Assembly: GCA_032622095.1 (NCBI GenBank)
Contig: CP136065.1
Location: 62,229,094 to 62,293,093, forward strand
DNA length: 64,000 nt
DNA from: Siphonodentalium dalli
Lineage: Eukaryota; Mollusca; Scaphopoda; Gadilida; Siphonodentaliidae
Direction: 5' to 3'
The position numbers were made by a program, and so were the translations under genes. Shown here in pieces: positions 46,911-59,226 of this stretch (positions within the stretch are counted from its first letter, which is position 1; each line of letters begins with the position of its first letter). A model generated the notes under the pieces. It made no database searches and was not told the origin of the DNA. It saw only the letters and a list, made by a program, of their open reading frames with translations.

Positions 46911-47360
46911 ACTAAATACCGCCTGGAACTGCTAGGATCCGAATCAGCCCAGACCGGCCGCATGGTTTTTAGGTGGGATTTTAGAGACCAGAACAGTGCG
47001 GGATTTCATGAAAAGCCCTACACGCACTGTTTGGAGCTGCGGCCGCGCAGAAGTGTGGCGATATTAACCCCTACTTTCAAGAATTTCAATATGGTATCTG
47101 CATAAAAAATTTACAATACTTGCAGACTTGGACCCCCATGTCGCCATTGTATCGCTAAGAACTCCACACACAGGGGCGTAGGAACCGGGGGGGGGGGGGG
47201 GGTAAAACAAGCCAGGACTGCCCATGGGCCGTCTGGGGTGATTTTAGTGGCCAAAACATTGGGATGGGTTCACATGAAAACCCACACATGCACGGATGGG
47301 GGCTGCGGCCATGCATAAGTGTCGCTATTAACCCCTAACATTCCAGAATTTCAATATTGT
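46911..47360. repeat. direct repeat of about 250 bp, two copies plus a partial
   Basis: 'gattttagtggcca-aaca', 'catgaaaaccc-cac-gcac', 'gctgcggcc' and 'ttaacccct-a-ttc-agaatttcaatat' occur around 46945-47095 and 47233-47372. A third partial copy is near 47560-47615. A G-run of about 14 (47188-47201) lies between the first two. Confidence 0.65.
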
Positions 47361-47649
47361 CGCAATCGTACCACGAAGAACTCCACATATGTCGGTATAG
47401 CGGAACTAACGTCGACTGTAGATTCGCAAAGTAATAATGATTATTGCCCAATATATCCTTTCAATTAACCCTCGGTTTGTCACCATTGCCGATTATGTTC
47501 GCCGCAAATGAAGCAAACAGCGCGAACCGCCCAAGTGGGTGGTGTCTAATTAGGATGATTTTAGTGGCCATGCAGCATAGTGCTTGTGTCTCATGAAAAC
47601 CCATGCACGCCATTCATTGTGCGGAAGTTAATTTTAATGTACACTCAGC

Positions 47650-48230
47650 CTTGTAGGGATATGACGATATAGGGGGTTGGGTGTGCATACTTATATTGCA
47701 CGGGGACACTGTCATGTCTGTTAGAACACGTAACATGCATGTTTTCACGACTGGTTACATGTAGGGACGCGGTGAACACTATATTTGCATGTCCTCAAGA
47801 CTTGTCACATATAGGGGTGCGGCGACAGAGGGTTTGGATGTACGTACATATTGCATGGCACAATGTCGGTCTATTAGGACATTTCATGTGTATGTTATCA
47901 AGACTGGTAACAGGGACGTGGTGACAAGGGGTTGAGGTGCACCCATACTCATATTATTTGGGACACTGTCAGGTCTATTTTAAAATTGCATGCGCATGCG
48001 CTCAAACTGGTCACATGTAGAGACGTAACTTGGGTGTACATACTTATATTGCATGGGACACAATCTATTTTATAAAGTCATGTGTACATGTATGTTCCAA
48101 GGCAGGTCACATGGACCTGTCAGATGGGTTTGGTGTGGCTCGGGGACTTATATCGCATGGGACACTGTCGGGTCTATTTGAACAGTTCATGTGTATGTTC
48201 TCATGGCTGGTCTCCTAATTGCATGCCCCT
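47650..48230. repeat. degenerate tandem repeat of about 100 bp, five to six units
   Basis: 'ctcaagactggtcacatgta', 'gggacgcggtgac' and 'catacttatattgcatggga' recur with many changes. Confidence 0.7.
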
Positions 48231-48439
48231 TGAACCAGACCGAAATGTCCAAGTTTCATTATCACCCCTCCCCTTGGGTTGAAATCTTCCAACATGAGCA
48301 GCAAGTTTTAATTGTTATGAGAAAAAAGTGCCAAACCTCAAACTAATTGCAACACAATGTTTTTAGCAGGAATAAGTCTATTAACCCATTATAAACACCA
48401 TACTAAAAATAAACAAGCAGTCGCAGACGGCTGTATCCC

Positions 48440-48520
48440 CCGCCGAAATGTGCAGTTGGGGAAGTGCATTGTCAATAATGTTTGCGTTCTCTGCCGAAAT
48501 GTGCAGTTGGGGAAGTGCAT
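48440..48520. repeat. 50-bp direct duplication
   Basis: 'gccgaaatgtgcagttgggg' followed by 'aagtgcatt' occurs at about 48443 and 48493. Confidence 0.85.
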
Positions 48521-48599
48521 TCTCAACAAGAGGTGGGATTTTGTGAAAAAGCCTGGCTTGCAAACTCATTGTAGGACTGACATTTGTGGAAATTAGCCA

Positions 48600-49130
48600 T
48601 ATGACGTCGTCCATTTGCACAAAAAATAATAAACAAAGTCCAATAACTCTGCTGAAAATATCCGGGCGGACCTTGTTTGTGAACTTGTTCTAGATACTAG
48701 TCATGTGAACTCATATACCAAAGATCTTTTAAATCCGTTGACATTTGTGGAAATGAGCCCTGTGACATCGTCTATTTGCTATTTGGTAAATTCGACAATA
48801 ATAATAAACAAAGTCCAATAACTCCTGTAAAAATATCCGGCCAGACCTGGCTTGCGAACTCATTCTAGGTAATGGTCAGGTGAACTCATATACCAAATAT
48901 CTTTTAAATCTGTTGAGATTTGTGGAAATGAGCCCCGTGACGTCGTCTATTTGTTATTTGGTAAATTCGACAAAAATAATAAATAAAGTAGGTAATGGTC
49001 AGGTGAACTCATATACCACCAATCTTTGAAAACCATTTACATTTGTTCAAGTTATGACGCTTACAAATTCGGGACAGACGGACGGACGGACGGACGAAAC
49101 CCATTACTATATCCCCCGCAAATTTTAAAT
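48600..49130. repeat. tandem repeat of about 170 bp with GGACGGAC tail
   Basis: 'aaacaaagtccaataactc', 'gaactcatataccaaa-atc' and 'gtggaaatgagccc-gtgac' recur at about 48633, 48807 and, truncated, 48990. It ends in a run of GGACGGAC at 49076 and 'tatcccccgcaaattttaaa'. Confidence 0.8.
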
Positions 49131-51367
49131 TTGGCAGGGGATACAGTGAAAGATCCAGGGATATTTTGGGGACACCTGTTTTTGGGCAATGGTATTCCGA
49201 AGGCATATCCTGAAGGCCTGAGCGGAGGAAGGTTTGGGAGGGGGTGACCCCCTGCTGATTTTTGAAAATCCATTGCATTGAGATCTAATCTAGGGCTCTT
49301 TGAGTCAGTATTTTGAATTTTACTGAGAGGTCAATTTGATCAAGTTTCTCAACCATAACTTTGGAAATTTTTTATATATGTATGGATTGGAAATGCTTAT
49401 AAGTTATTGCCAAATATCTTTTGGTTCAATGGATTATGCTTATCCTGCTTGAAATGAGACTTACCATTATCACTCTAATTCATATAATAGGCTATTTTCT
49501 AAATTCAAGTGAGACACATACATAATATACTAGTACAGAAACAATGTCTATTAAGTTAGTAATTACTATTAGTACTAATCTTTCTATGTTAATTTTTCAT
49601 TTGATATTATGAGATCCCACCTGATAACCAGGTTTATTGGATCAAATTGTCACTGTTCATGTACTGTTTTTGATTGAAATACTGAAGTCTGAATGATAAC
49701 AATTATAAACCTGAACTCAAACTATTTGAAGTTTTAACAGATGAAAGCTAGATAAAGCCAAACATACTTTTACAGTATGATTCCAACTGTTAAACTTAAA
49801 TATTTTTGTAAACTTAAATGTCTTATGTCAATATATATAAATAATTTGCATCTTGTTATGATATGAATTTGGACCTAAATTGAAAAAAGATTTTGTGTTT
49901 TTTTTCAAATATTTTTTTTTGGGCGCCCCAAACCGGTAAACGGTATGAAAACGGTCTGGATATGTCCCTGGGATAAATAGGATCAAGAAAGGCGAAATTG
50001 ATAAATATTGTGAAGTAAATTTGTATATCCATTTTGTAGAGTTCAAAATTATGATTACAGAGCAGCAAAAGTTGTTTTATTCCAGTTTGTGCAGATAATT
50101 GTTTCATAATAAAAAAATTAGTACTTTAGTCAAGGTATATTTAGAACATTATTGGCATGTTATATAGAACAATCCCGAAATAATAATTCGCCATCGAGTG
50201 GCAACACAAAGGATCGTAGCTATGAATATGAACATCAGATCAGAAAGCAGTAAACTCTATATAAAAGAATGTTTGTAGGAGCTGTTGATAGTAAAGTTTT
50301 ATGTATCAAGATCCATGTTTTCTGAGATTTTGTCAAGATGGTTTCCCCTACCCCATTTTTCCGATATTCAAATTTGGAGTCAATTTCCAGAAACATGAGG
50401 GAAATCCAGTGACATTCATTGACATATCCAATGTAACGCTATTAGTTCAACACTAAGAGTTTTAGGGTAAACGAGCATTGCTTTTACCATTTATACCCAA
50501 AAACCTTTAAAAATGCACAAAAACGCCCCAAAATTGCATTTTTAGAAAAAAGTTAACACTGAGGATTCATTGGGCCATAAGTTGATTTTCTACACAATAT
50601 TTTTGGAAATTCCTTCACAGTGTGTTTAACCATGTATACTTAAGTTATTATGAGAAATACAGGTAATATGGATTTATATTTATTGAGCTGTATTGAATAT
50701 GTTATTTCATCATGCCGGTTCTCTATCACAGGAAAATTTGGATGTCCATGCAATGGAATAGTGCCTTGCAAATCGATTCGATTCGATGCAATTCAAAATC
50801 GTTCGTCTGATTCGATTCGATTCAAAATCGGATACCATGATTCGTATTTTGTCAATCTTTAGTGACAGGTGCATTTCCATGCTTGCTACAGACCAATGCT
50901 CTTACCAGAAAAGAAAATTCACTATAATAATATAGTAACCGACTTAAACGCACCCACAGACTGTTATGTCCGATTGTAGGACATGTGTAATGTTATCGCC
51001 AACTAATCTATAATTAATTGACACAATCTGTAAGAATGACATAAGTGAACAACAAAATTGCAATACAAGGCTGGATCTGTGTGTTAGTGTTAGTCCGGGA
51101 ATCATGGGAATTCCATAAACACATTTTAGATCTTTGTTTGATTTGCATAAATGCGAGTCTGAATCTAAGTCCAGAGTATTTTTATAAATAATGTCTGGTA
51201 AGTCTGTCAGTTCAAGCGACAGACAACACAATCATCGCAAGTGTGGCGAAAAATACTGAGCTGTCAATGAAATGAAACAGGCGTCACACGGTACGCTTGT
51301 CCGTATTTACGTCGACAGTGGTTTTGTCATGCATGTACTGGTATGCTTTTATCTGTACTCAACGACT
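49131..51367. other. intergenic AT-rich DNA
   Basis: GATTCGATTCGA runs at 50775-50840. No exon, RNA gene or bounded element was recognised. Confidence 0.4.
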
Positions 51368-51409
51368 GTGTAACAGAACGAGCGAGAGAAGTGCAGGAGT
51401 CGCACCGAA

Positions 51410-51500
51410 TGTTGGCAGCACCCAAAATCCCAAGCCGGTCACCCATCCAAGTACTAACCGGAGTAACCGGGCCCGATGTTGCATAACTTCGGTGATCACA
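51410..51500 (-). pseudogene. 5S rRNA-derived segment, copy 1
   Basis: On the minus strand GATCACCGAAGTTATGCAAC, TCGGGCCCGGTTA, GTACTTGGATGGGTGACCGG and GGGTGCTG follow one another as in animal 5S rRNA from about position 40 to near the 3' end, including the internal C-box. The first 40 or so bases of 5S are replaced by unrelated sequence. About 9 bases are inserted before GTACTTGG. It is more likely a 5S-derived pseudogene or SINE head than a working gene. Confidence 0.75.
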
Positions 51501-51727
51501 CAAAGCGTCTAACGACCGTGACCAAGAGATCTAGACATCTCGATCAGAGAAGTCATCGGCCTTCTATATTTACAACGCGACCGCTACACTACTCCCCAGT
51601 TCTTCTTGAGATTCACCGATTCCCACCCGAGTCCTCCCCCAGAGCGGTCACATCATGACACAGACTCCGAGGAATGGACGAGCCCCCAGTGTAACAGAAC
51701 GAGAGAGAGAAGTGCGGGAGTTGCACC

Positions 51728-51798
51728 GAAAGTTGGCAGCACCTGAAATCCAAAGCCGGTCACCCATCCAAGTACTAACCGGGCCCGACGTTGCACAA
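51728..51798 (-). pseudogene. 5S rRNA-derived segment, copy 2
   Basis: Lacks the 9-base insertion of copy 1 (CGGGCCCGGTTAGTACTTGG, then ATGGGTGACCGG) but also lacks the GATCACCGAAGTT part. The two copies have therefore lost and gained different pieces since duplication. Confidence 0.7.
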
Positions 51799-51890
51799 AG
51801 TGTCTAACGACCGTGACCAAGAGATCTAGACCTTTCGATCAGAGAAGTCATCGGCCTTCTATATTTACAACGTGACCGCTACAATTGCTT

Positions 51891-52684
51891 AGGCACAGAA
51901 AATGCATAGAGGTGTGTAGATAAGCACATAATCTGCGCATATTGCACTACATCGACGATCACCAGTCGGTTTTCGCCAGTCAATTTTATGTGTTTCTTGA
52001 ATGTTCTATGGATTTGAACTCAATTGGCTCAGTAACAATGATTCGATTCGAGATTCGATTTGATTTCAAATCGTTTGCCTGATTCGATTCGAGATTTGAT
52101 TCGAAATGAAAACACCTGATTCGCAGGGCCCTACAATGGAAGACACTATTTGTTTAAGAACATTTTTGTCTTCTCAATCATAGATGCATAAAGAAATCAT
52201 TTTTGTTTGTGCACAATCTAGAGAAGACATTAATAAAACAACAAGAAATCCCTTCATTTTTCTTTAGTTTTCAAAATACAAGACCATAAAAAATGGATTT
52301 TAGCTAATTTTGAGAAATTGCGGCTCTGAAATTAGATAAACTCCCAATTTTGGAGGCAAATAACTAGAAAAATACTGAACGTATCTGGGAAATGTTTTCT
52401 GTTCTGTATTCAGGATTGTCTACGCACTTTACAAAATGGATATACAAATGGAAGGCCCTGTGAAATATTATTTTTTATAAACATTGTTGGAAAGCCATAT
52501 AATGAGTATTTTACCAAATTTTGACAAATTTATTTCACAAAATTCACCAATTTCGCCTTTCTTAATTCTGTTTTATTTTTAATATGTTGCTTGTGATGGG
52601 TTAATGTAGGCTACTTATTCCCAATGAGAAAGTTTTGTCTGTTTGTTTCAATTAGTTTGAGGGGAAACCACAAATGCACTGGAG
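51891..52684. other. intergenic DNA
   Basis: GATTCGATTCGAGATTCGAT-type run at 52040-52110. Otherwise AT-rich and unrecognised. Confidence 0.4.
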
Positions 52685-53175
52685 CTAATGGGGTCGTTGT
52701 CGTAATGTTTTGTACATAAATGCACAATGTGTGCATTTATATATACATACATGTACTATTAAATGCACACCAACTGGTCTGCATTGGGCGCGAGATTGAA
52801 ATGTTGCCGTAAATAATTGCCGTCAGCTTCAATTAATAACTATTTTTCTTCCAAAGTTCTGATAAAGTCATTCTTTTATCACAATGACGAAACTGCAATG
52901 AAATTGATCATGTGCACATAGGTCGCATATTGATCTTAGTGACTTAGTATTATTAAAACAGGGACCGACATAATTGCATTAATTGTTGTTTGGTCGATGA
53001 ACAGAAGACAATGAACTTACAAAAAATATCACGTGTGCATTTATATAAATGTAGAAAACACTACGACAATGACCCATGTCACGTGATGGTACGTGAGACT
53101 GGTGTGCATTTATGTATACAGAAATGCACATGGTGTGCATTTATGTATAAAACGTTAAGACAACGACCCCATTAG
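52685..53175. mobile_element. MITE with about 40-bp inverted ends
   Basis: CTAATGGGGTCGTTGTC at 52685 and its complement ending 53175. Both arms continue into ACATAAATGCACA. A third, internal copy of the arm lies at 53030-53085. No clear target duplication was seen. Confidence 0.75.
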
Positions 53176-53347
53176 TTGCACTGAACTTTTAACATAATAC
53201 TAAACTTCCGGTTTTAGCATCGATATAATTGCTCTAAGCTCTTTCATCACTGCGCGTGCCGTTAGTACATGTGTGTCTTGCTAAATCATGAGGCCGAATT
53301 TTACTATTTAAATTTTAGGGGCTAATTCAGTAATTGTGTGATATAAT

Positions 53348-53530
53348 CACAGTCCCTAGGAATCACTGTTAGTTGAATAAAATATTATTTAATAATATTA
53401 AATCAATATATTATAGTTAGTTATTATATTAGCTTATATCTATATAGTAGAGGTAATATATCTAGATCTATTTGTTATATTTTAATCAAATTTAATATTA
53501 CATGGACAGTGATCGATTCCTAGGACTGTG
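53348..53530. mobile_element. 183-bp MITE with 7-8-bp target duplication
   Basis: CACAGTCCCTAGGAATCACTG at the left and the complement of CACAGTCCTAGGAATC at the right. ATATAAT flanks both sides (53341-53347, 53531-53537). hAT-like by duplication size. Confidence 0.75.
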
Positions 53531-53537
53531 ATATAAT

Positions 53538-54738
53538 ATATATTAAATTTATAATACTTTCCAAATATACGTGATTAAATCTTGTAAAATAATCCATGGG
53601 GGATCTGATACATGCATCTTCTTTTCTTGTCAGTTCTCAAAGTGAAAATACACGGAATGGACGTTTTTTCTTAATTTTGATCTGTCCACAAAAGTGAAAA
53701 CAATGGGTCGAAAATAGGTATCATGGAAATATATAACGCAAATTACCCCCGACTGTCTTTGATTTTCACCCAAACTGACCATCCTTATGAAATACGAATA
53801 GACAGGCTATTATATGAATTGGTTATTCTTCCAGATTGGACCATGAAATCTTTGAAATTTAAAGGTTTTGTTGCGGCAGTTTTCTTGTTCCCGAAAGAAA
53901 ATGGCAAGTTAGTAAAAAATTTGGAAAACACGATGTGGATATTTTAAGGAGAAAGTGTAACACTCATAAGAAAATTAGTCAATCAAAAATTTATTAATAT
54001 CTAATACAAATTTTAAATTGGTAATCAACAATATTTCAAAACTATATGAATGTATAGTCTGGCTACAAATAAAAATCCACCAGACAATCCGCAAAAAAAT
54101 TCGATCCTAATTTTTTAATTGCACAATCTGACGTGTCTGAAAGTCCAAACAAAATTTCTTCTGTCAAGTTATGGCCGCAAAAAAGTACAAAACGTGTCAT
54201 AAAAGAGTGGAATTGTCTTATATTATAATCCCATTTTCATAAAGCTGTCACCTACTGACAGCAGTAACTCATCAACTCGAACTGACACCTATGGTACCAG
54301 AAATTGACATTTTGTAATGATACATGTAGTAATATTATGATACATGTGCATTACTCTTCTATCATCTATGACCATTAGACTGTATAGACATTGGCATGTG
54401 TGATGTGATTGACTGCATGATCTTTTAATTTGAAATAAATACATCTATCAGTCCATCACACTGTGAGCTGTCTGGTAGCAGTGACCAGCTGGTGACTTGT
54501 AGTCTGTTAACCCAACCATTAATTCTAACACTAACAGAGCTACCCGTACCTGATTTTCTTAGAACTAACTTCATTGACAAGACAAGACAGAAAACATTTC
54601 CATAAAACTAAAATATGTCTGCTCCAATCAGACCAGGTACAGTATGATGGTTGATTCTATTTCTAGTGCTGTACTTGTACGGTACCGTACCATACCAGTA
54701 CTATATGTATTTTGATTAATTGTCAACACCGCGGTATC
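53538..54738. other. intergenic DNA
   Basis: A 74-codon open frame at 53723-53947 is not recognisable and has no splice or family support. Nothing else was seen. Confidence 0.35.
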
Positions 54739-55626
54739 ACCCCATGCATCCGGATATGCTCGTAGCGGAAGACATGCCCGTAGCGGAATAACCACATGGC
54801 CCGCGATTTGCACACCATTCACGTTTAAACACATGTTGCACCGAAACCAACACATACCAGTGGTTGGCGGTGGTGGTACTATTTGTGGCTATAATTTACC
54901 CAACTGTACATCAAACTTCTTTAAACATGGACGCAGTTTAATCCTATTTTATAGCGAAGTTAGGCCAAACATTGTGGCAAAATTTGCATTTCTTACATGA
55001 AATTACGATTTCTGTGGTAACAGCCCAGACAACATAGTCTTTGCATACTTTGCTATTTCCGCGGATATTCCCTTAATATAATAGACAACATTTTCAGTCA
55101 TGTTTCTACATTTTTCATAGTAAAAAATTGTCATATATGCAGGTCATAGCAAGAAAATATGGCATGTCTATAGCAGTTGTTTTACGTTTGCTATAGATAT
55201 GCCCCAAAATCAAGTGAGTGCCTCCATGGAAACTAATTTTTCGGGCACTAATATGATTGACATCGCAAACATGTCCAGTTCATTTTGAAGCTAAGATATC
55301 ATACTTTGAGAGACTATATGTTATATAATGTGTCAATGCAAGGATTCATTAAAATTTGATAAAACTTATATCGAGTAAGTATTTCAGGTCATGATTTTCG
55401 TATAAAACCCGATTATCGAACAGTAATATGCAAATTGCGGAAACCACAACCGCTCATTTCTGTAGACCGATTATCGCTGTTAACATTTAAAAAAAATCAA
55501 GGTAAAGTAAACCGTGTTTTTATGAAATAACTTACAACAACTAAGGACGATGTGCAAATCGCGGGCCATGTGGTTATTCCGCTACGAGCATGTCTTCCGC
55601 TACGAGCATGTCCGGATGCATGGGGT
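54739..55626. mobile_element. element with about 75-bp inverted ends
   Basis: ACCCCATGCATCCGG and, inward, GCTCGTAGCGGAAGACATG, CGTAGCGGAATAACCACATG and GCCCGCGATTTGCA at 54739-54814 are mirrored at 55552-55626. The interior of about 740 bp is AT-rich with no transposase. Confidence 0.8.
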
Positions 55627-55888
55627 GGGTATGAAAACCAACACTGTACGTCTTACTAATACTTTCCGCCCACATTATTTTCTTCACGGTATATCGGCAG
55701 TTCAATAATATTGTGACAGGTAAGGGACACACTATATAAACTAATAAGTGATACATGTAACTGATAACCTACATGTACATGTATCAAACAGTCTCACACA
55801 AACACTTTATCTCAAACGTTATGTCAAAGGGTTCGAAGCATATCTACCAAATTTATTAAGTTAAAATAATTGTCCTGACAATTTTTAT

Positions 55889-57790
55889 ACGCCCGTTTGA
55901 AAAAACAGTCGTATTATGTAAATGGGTTGTCCGTCCGTCGTCCATCCATCGTCCGTCCGCTTTTGGTTTCCAGATGATAACTTTAGATTGAATCAAGTGA
56001 ACTGAACCAAATTTGGTATATTAGTTTACCACACCAAAATATAGTCCAAGTCTTCTTGTACTAAAACCAGCTAAGATATTGGGATGGCGATGCTGGTCTT
56101 TAGTCCAAGACCGCTTGTATACCAATCCTTTGACACGACTTACGCCCACGATCTGTGGCGGGAATTTGTGGTGCATTTTACTGGATTTACCTAGCAAATC
56201 AATACATGATGCTATATGCATCGGAAAGGCTTACATCTTATGGTCATAATGGTGTATAATAATCTAACTTTAATGTTAAATTACACATAGAATATTCCGG
56301 TTGATTGCCACACACATCGATTTGTTTCTCTGTTTGTTTACATTTTAACCGAAAGCCGAAGTGGTCCGAATAAGTTCGGCATAATCCGCTGTTTGTTCTA
56401 CTAATTCTACTTTCCGTTTCTATATATAGCGCGGGTTTTCCGAACAAAAATAGCGAAAACCGATCGCCCGAAAGTCCAGTTTTCTATGTGCTTTCAGAAC
56501 AATTCCCGCACTAAAAACTTAATGACATAATGGAGGATCAGAACGGTAGTTTTGTTGACAATTTTCGCAAGCAACTTGTCAAAATTGGAGCAAATTAGAA
56601 CTCTTGTGTCTGACTTGCCATGCGTGATGTGCATTTGACATCTGTGTTGATAACATAATCGGAGAACCGAATCACACAGTTTCGAAATATAGTTCTTCCG
56701 TTTTAGTGGGACTTTTCAAACTTAAGGTTCATTTATTTAGTGTATTACATTTATATCTCCAATGTTTAATTAATCTATTTATTATTTTATTTATTGACAC
56801 ACATAATTACGATTACAATGGAGAATTCATCGTAATTTGCGTTGTTGTCCAAAATCTACGGAATATTTTCAACGGAAAATGCCGAACGCAGTTCGCAAGG
56901 TCAACTGAGTTCGCATACTTTAAAAAATATGTAAACACTGCGGCAAATGTTTCTTTTCACATTAAATTACCGCTTTCAATTCACAACCGATGTGGGTTTC
57001 AGATAAAATAGCATGTCTTCTGCGGAAACTATCCGTTTATTGTAGCAATTGTGATATTTTATTTCATATAATTGTGGTTTTATTTGAGCGGATCACTAAC
57101 GCTTAAGTCCTGTCAAAGGAATGCATGGGCCTGGAACTCGGACTAAAGACCGGCACCTCCATCCCAATATCTTAGCCGGTTTTAGTACGAGAAGACTTGG
57201 ACTAACCAAAATACAGATCAAGTTCGAATATGGGTTTCGTCCGCATGATTTTGACTGAGTTATGCCCCTTTTTCGACTTAGATTTTTCCTGATTAAAGAT
57301 TTGCGGTTTCCGGATGATAACTTCAGATTGAATTAAGTGAACTGAACCAAATTTGGTATATTAGTTTACCACCCCAAAATAACGATCAAGTTCGAATATG
57401 GGTTTCGTCCGCATGATTTTGATTGAGTTATGCCCCTTTTTCGACTTAGATTTTACCTGATATGCAGTTTCCAGATGATAACTTTAGATTGAATCGTGAA
57501 CTGAACCAAATTTGGTATACAGATCAAGTTCAAATATGGGTTCTGTCTACATGATTTTGCAGGTCAAGTTCGAATTTGAGTTCGATCCGACCATTCTTGC
57601 CAGAGTTATATGATTTTTTTGTCTGAAAATAGCCGAAAATAAATATTTAAAAAAAAATTGGATTTTCAGTAAAAAATACCACACTTGAAGTTATTGTGTT
57701 TTATTTTTGTTATTGTTTCGTCTTAAGTCAAAGGTGTCAAACAAATGAATTAAACCTTGCCCCACTCTACTCCAGAAACGGGCGTATTAT
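55889..57790. mobile_element. older repeat unit with ACGCCCGTTT ends, interrupted by a Mutator-like insertion
   Basis: 'tacgcccgttt' at 55890 and 'aaacgggcgtattatgccac' at 57777 are inverted. The latter phrase also occurs near 58764. Inside, 'gatgataacttagattgaat'-type and 'gaaccaaatttggtatatta' blocks recur at 55975, 57315 and 57475. It contains the 56042-57204 insertion. Confidence 0.5.
56042..57204. mobile_element. Mutator-like (MULE-type) element with exact 9-bp target duplication
   Basis: ACCAAAATA flanks both ends (56033-56041 and 57205-57213). Inverted ends of about 70 bp begin TAGTCCAAGTCTTCT and include CTAAGATATTGGGATGG. Long TIRs and a 9-bp duplication fit Mutator elements. The interior has a TATATATAG box near 56420 and no recognisable transposase. 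Confidence 0.8.
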
Positions 57791-57893
57791 GCCACACCCC
57801 GACGGCGTGCTCTTGTTCATACTGACACCACCAATGGTAGAGGAAATTGTTAATATTCATAGAATTTCAAAAGTGATGGTTTTATTCCTTCAG

Positions 57894-58046
57894 GAAATCA
57901 AGAGAGGGGTTGGAATGATCCACCTTTCTTCGATTACAACACAGTATCCAGTTCACAAGCATCTCCCAGACGAGCCCAACTGAACAAGAGAGTTGGACAT
58001 GCCTTGAACCCAGGTTCACAAGATCAGTCTCCAGTGATAACGCCAG
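57894..58046 (+). CDS. SRA1: SRA1 N-terminal coding exon (steroid receptor RNA activator protein)
   Basis: SRA1 encodes a small protein (SRAP) and, in mammals, also acts as a coactivator RNA for nuclear receptors. The acceptor is TTTATTCCTTCAG|GA and the donor CCAG|GTAAGC, 153 bp, phase 1 to phase 1. The conserved N-terminal signature G-N-Q-E-R-G-W-N-D-P-P is directly readable (human G-N-K-E-R-G-W-N-D-P-P), followed by P-R-R-A-Q-L-N-K-R-V matching human P-R-R-S-L-L-T-K-R-V. The preceding exon must supply a single base (G) and probably only a few residues. It was not placed. The element at 58088 begins 42 bp after the donor. Confidence 0.95.
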
Positions 58047-58087
58047 GTAAGCTAATCCTTTGTTATAACAAAAGTTTATCCATTTTT

Positions 58088-58566
58088 AGCTCAACTTGAC
58101 AAAGTCAAGTTTGACCTCTTGCCATGGGTTGGCATCCGTCTGTCTGTCGGGGCGTCACATCATTGCTAATACTTCAGCACACTATACAGCCAGCATTTTT
58201 CAACCAATACACCCTGTAACTGACTCGCAGCCATATTGGATCCAACAGGTCCAGTTCCATGGTTTTAGTGCTACAGTTCTGAAATAGAATTTCCATATAT
58301 GGAAGTCATGAATATTCAAAAGCTCTATCTATCCAGAACTTTGAGCTGTAGCACTAAAACCACGGAACTGGAGCAATCTCTGAAATCACGAAACGGGGCT
58401 GGATGAATCCAGTACGGCCACGACTCAGTGATCTTGCTTATTGATCCCAAACGACATATGGATCTTCATGTTGACCTTTGCTATTGCTTAAACATTTAAA
58501 CTTTCCGCTTTCCTTTTCGTTCAATTGACTGTAATTTATGAGATTATTCCCTCTCCAAGTTGAGCT
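58088..58566. mobile_element. foldback-ended element with AGCTCAACTT ends (relative of 7116-9176)
   Basis: Starts AGCTCAACTTGAC-AAA-GTCAAG and ends AAGTTGAGCT. The flanking phrase 'gagctac-ctgtcattgaca' matches the region after 9176. Unlike the relative, it lacks the 160-bp satellite. Confidence 0.7.
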
Positions 58567-59226
58567 ACACTGTCATTGACACTTCTATTATAAGCGTGTT
58601 TAAAACGGGACATTTATCACCTCCAAACTTGGTATGTGACTGAATTGGTTCAAAATACAATCAGGGAATTGTGCAATGATTCTCACATGATATATGGGCT
58701 CTTCCTGATATTTTAATTTTATTGGATTTGGGCTTTCTGAAATGCAACTTGAAAAAATCAAACGGGCGTACTATGCCACAGTGGTGGTGCTCTTGTTTAC
58801 GGTTTGTCTGGTAAAATTTAGGTGTATGTCAAGATTAAATAACTGCTTGTTAGTTTCAATTCTGAGGGGGTAAAATGGTAGTTAACAGCTAGTTCAGTAA
58901 AACTCCAGTTATTTTGTTGCTGTAAGCTTTGAACTTTCATATAACAAAGACTTAATGAACACATCATTCTAATTCCTTGGATAAGAATGTTCGTAATCAA
59001 TGTGTTTCCAGTTGGGGTCTTAGATAGATATTTTCACCTTTAACATGGAAACAGTGTGAAATGCTGGGCCGAAAAATCTTTGGCCAATTCAATCTGCATT
59101 TTCTGGTCTCACAATTAATGAATATATATTTTTTTAACATTCTATAAACTTGTGTCGATACCTTCAAATACTGTGTCTAGACTTATTTAATCCCTTAATC
59201 TCACCATCGTTATTTGACAATATACC
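58567..59226 (+). other. SRA1 intron segment
   Basis: 'aaacgggcgtactatgccac' near 58764 is an end fragment of the 55889-57790 family. Otherwise AT-rich. Confidence 0.4.

Larger units (their letters stand above)
51368..51890. repeat. tandem duplication (about 322 bp) carrying 5S-rRNA-like segments
   Basis: 'gtaacagaacgag-gagagaagtgc' starts both copies (51369 and 51691). 'gtctaacgaccgtgaccaag' and 'cggccttctatatttacaac' close both. Each includes a 5S-like block on the minus strand. Confidence 0.85.

Noticed and set aside
51410-51500. Functional 5S rRNA gene
   Set aside because: The 5' third is missing and an insertion disrupts the internal promoter region.
53723-53947. 74-codon open frame starting M-E-I-Y as a gene or SRA1 first exon
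   Set aside because: No donor in the right phase and no similarity to any family I know.
56530-56545. Candidate SRA1 first exon (ATG plus five codons, donor G|GTAGTT)
   Set aside because: Right phase but only 16 bp long, inside a Mutator-like element. A similar chance candidate (ATG AGA AAT ACA G|GTAATA) exists at 50650. Reported only as a hypothesis.
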